A stretch of 6,002 nt of DNA from Dehalococcoidales bacterium (GTDB lineage Bacteria > Chloroflexota > Dehalococcoidia > Dehalococcoidales > GCA-2688105): assembly GCA_030640255.1 (NCBI GenBank), contig DAOWJS010000070.1:1-6002 (forward strand). The letters are read 5' to 3'. The notes below the pieces were generated by a model, which made no database searches, had not been told where the DNA came from, and saw only the letters and a program-made list of their open reading frames with translations. The position numbers and the translations under genes were made by a program. Shown here in pieces: positions 4,689 through 6,002 of the stretch (the stretch's first letter is position 1; each line of letters begins with the position of its first letter).

Positions 4689-5609
4689 TTATTCCCCCCT
4701 TATGAATCTAGCCAGTAGCATTGTGATTTCTGAATCCAGCCGGCTCTGTATATTAAACCACTTTATCCGGTCATCCTTCAGCCGAAACCAGGCGTATTGG
4801 TGGCGAATAAACCGGTGGGTCTCAAACTTGATTTGCTGAATGGCCGCCGGCAAGGTTAGCTCCCGGTTAAGGAACATGCCAATTTGCTTATAGCCAATGC
4901 CCGATATAGCCGGCAGATTAAAGTCATAGCCCATATTCACCAGCTTCTCCACTTCAGCCACTAAGCCTTGCTCTATCATTTCATCAACCCTCAGGTCAAT
5001 TCTACGATATAGCTCTCCCCTGTCTGCGGTCAACCCTATTATCAGCGTATTAAACGGCGGCGCCTCCTTGTTCTGAAGCTGAGAAGAAGGAGCTCCTACG
5101 CTCCTATACACCTCAAGAGCTCTTATTACGCGGCGCACATTACGCCGGTCAATTTTTTGGGCGACAACTGGGTCGGCTTTCATCAATTCCTGATAAACCT
5201 CATCCCTGCCGACATCGGCTGCCTTCTTCTCCAGGCTATGTCTGAATTCTGGGTCAGGTGGAACTTGTGGTATTCCCCAGCCTTCCAATACCGACCATAC
5301 ATACAGCCCGCTACCACCTACCAGTAACGGCAATTTGTTACGCTGCTGAATAGCATCAATAGCTCGACAAGCCAGCTCCTGATATTGAGCCAGGCTAAAA
5401 TCCTGGTCAGGGTTAACTATATCAATCAGGTGATGAGGGACAAGAGATAACTCCTGGGGGCTAGGTTTAGCTGTGCCAATATCCATATGACGGTATACCT
5501 GTCGGCTATCAGCGCTTACTATCTCCCCATCAAAAGTCTGAGCCAGACCAAGAGCCAGCCGGCTCTTACCTACGCCGGTCGGACCAACTATAGCTACCAG
5601 AAGATTCAT
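4689..5609 (-). CDS. miaA: tRNA dimethylallyltransferase (A37 prenylation)
   Basis: MiaA transfers a dimethylallyl group to N6 of A37 in tRNAs that read codons starting with U, the first step to ms2i6A. The 306-residue length is normal. Visible motifs are P-loop GPTGVGKS (9-16), SADSRQVYR (32-40), GTAKPS (45-50), HHLID (59-63), GGSGLY (98-103), RNVRRVIRALE (156-166), AISGIGYKQ (234-242) and RHQYAWFR (269-276). The start is ATG 5609-5607; the ribosome binding site is weak, with AGGG about 10 nt upstream. None of the three tRNAs in this window has the A36 that MiaA substrates need. The upstream gap to tpiA holds repeat copies C and D, and I see no convincing promoter there. Confidence 0.97.
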   Translation of the reverse strand: MNLLVAIVGPTGVGKSRLALGLAQTFDGEIVSADSRQVYRHMDIGTAKPSPQELSLVPHHLIDIVNPDQDFSLAQYQELACRAIDAIQQRNKLPLLVGGSGLYVWSVLEGWGIPQVPPDPEFRHSLEKKAADVGRDEVYQELMKADPVVAQKIDRRNVRRVIRALEVYRSVGAPSSQLQNKEAPPFNTLIIGLTADRGELYRRIDLRVDEMIEQGLVAEVEKLVNMGYDFNLPAISGIGYKQIGMFLNRELTLPAAIQQIKFETHRFIRHQYAWFRLKDDRIKWFNIQSRLDSEITMLLARFIRGE

Positions 5610-5617
5610 TTTTAATA

Positions 5618-5634
5618 ACCCTATCCCCTTTATA
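5618..5634 (-). repeat. extra degenerate repeat tail before miaA
   Basis: On the minus strand TAAAGGGGATAGGGTTA closely repeats the tail of copy C (TAAAGGGGGTAGGTTGC), about 27 bp further on. It supplies the only G-rich, Shine-Dalgarno-like sequence near the miaA ATG. Confidence 0.5.
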
Positions 5635-5645
5635 TTTCCTTAGCA

Positions 5646-5717
5646 ACCTACCCCCTTTATCCCCCTCCCTTGTAAGGGAGGGGGAATTTGTTATGTAAGA
5701 GAGGCTTCGCCTCTCTT
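5646..5717 (-). repeat. palindromic repeat family, copy C
   Basis: On the minus strand, hairpin 1 has a 9-bp perfect stem, AAGAGAGGC with GCCTCTCTT (5709-5717 with 5697-5705), and a GAA loop. A 12-nt spacer leads to hairpin 2, an 11-bp perfect stem CCCCCTCCCTT with AAGGGAGGGGG (5674-5684 with 5661-5671). The tail ATAAAGGGGGTAGG follows. It has the same orientation as copy B and lies in the tpiA-miaA gap. Confidence 0.9.
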
Positions 5718-5720
5718 GAA

Positions 5721-5753
5721 CTCTCCTCCCAACCCTTCCTATAATAAGGAGAG
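5721..5753. repeat. hairpin between repeat copies C and D
   Basis: CTCTCCT (5721-5727) pairs with AGGAGAG (5747-5753) across 19 nt. A nested TCCT/AGGA option exists at 5737-5750. The arms resemble hairpin 2 of copy B (CTCTCCTT), so this is probably a decayed hairpin-2 unit of the same family. Confidence 0.6.
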
Positions 5754-5763
5754 CACAGGTTTT

Positions 5764-5782
5764 GAAGGGGCGAAGCCCCTCT
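5764..5782 (+). repeat. palindromic repeat family, copy D (hairpin 1 only)
   Basis: The plus strand carries AGGGGC (5766-5771), loop GAA and GCCCCT (5775-5780), with an A-C mismatch beyond the sixth pair. The GCGAAGC core is oriented opposite to neighbouring copy C. No intact hairpin 2 follows on its 3' side. Confidence 0.75.
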
Positions 5783-5821
5783 AATACTCCCTTATTACTA
5801 TATGTATTAAGGCTCTTCAAT

Positions 5822-6002
5822 CTACCCCGATAGGTGCCGTCTAATTTCTGAGGTTTGCCTGACAATGCTCAAAAATTCGCTGGCTTTCAGACTTGCCCCG
5901 CCGACAAGGGCGCCATCTATCTCAGACTGACTTATGAATTCACTAGTATTGGCAGCAGTAACACTGCCCCCATACAGAATACGCACCCTCTGGGCAATCT
6001 CT
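5822..6002 (-). CDS. tpiA: triosephosphate isomerase, C-terminal part
   Basis: Fifty-nine C-terminal residues are visible; the gene runs off the right edge (first full codon at 6001-5999). The diagnostic block RILYGGSV (7-14 of the fragment) is the phosphate-binding strand and turn. The second one, DGALVGGASLKASEF (29-43), is also typical of TIM. The enzyme interconverts dihydroxyacetone phosphate and glyceraldehyde 3-phosphate. The catalytic Lys, His and Glu and loop 6 lie outside the window. The stop TAG (5824-5822) lies in a 13-bp sequence, 5815-5827, identical to 3789-3801 at the dapF stop. Confidence 0.96.
   Translation of the reverse strand, partial: EIAQRVRILYGGSVTAANTSEFISQSEIDGALVGGASLKASEFLSIVRQTSEIRRHLSG

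Noticed and set aside
1111..5782. CRISPR array
   Set aside because: The repeats are palindromic, irregularly placed kilobases apart, in both orientations, with no spacers of regular length and no cas genes.
5566..5865. Minus-strand open frame of 99 codons between tpiA and miaA
   Set aside because: It overlaps the ends of both genes in another frame and its middle is only repeats C and D.

Overview
The window most likely comes from a bacterium of the Chloroflexota, near the Dehalococcoidia. This rests on the gene order miaA, dapF, LL-diaminopimelate aminotransferase, hflX and on protein-level resemblance recalled from memory, not on a search. The DNA is of middling GC, apart from one clearly AT-rich island at about 522-1060.

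Left part (1-590): the possible tail of a plus-strand gene is followed by a strong sigma70-type promoter driving three tRNA genes: Pro(TGG), Gly(TCC) and a CAT tRNA that looks like Ile2 rather than Met. A 29-codon minus-strand ORF with a good ribosome binding site converges on the tRNAs. Accessory part (522-1322): an AT-rich island carries one small gene (591-881) for a 96-residue protein with a C-terminal membrane segment. The island is flanked by two copies of a direct repeat of about 72 bp. Each repeat copy holds the same 25-bp box and, on the minus strand, an ATG-GTN-GGN ORF start.

Right part (1323-6002): all genes lie on the minus strand in the order tpiA (3' end only), miaA, dapF, dapL, hflX. 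They cover the last steps of LL/meso-diaminopimelate synthesis (DapL then DapF, for lysine and peptidoglycan), tRNA A37 prenylation (MiaA) and a ribosome-associated GTPase (HflX). miaA-dapF (14 nt with the chosen start) and dapL-hflX (23 nt) are closely spaced. dapF-dapL and tpiA-miaA are separated by palindromic repeats.

The most unusual content is a dispersed palindromic repeat family. It has a GCGAAGC-core hairpin, a short spacer, a CCCCCTCyCTT hairpin and a GGGGGTG-type tail. Copies sit at every larger gap of the cluster. Their hairpin arms differ between copies by compensatory changes, and copies appear to supply stop codons, a start codon and Shine-Dalgarno-like sequence to the adjoining genes. 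No CRISPR array, insertion sequence or defence system is visible.
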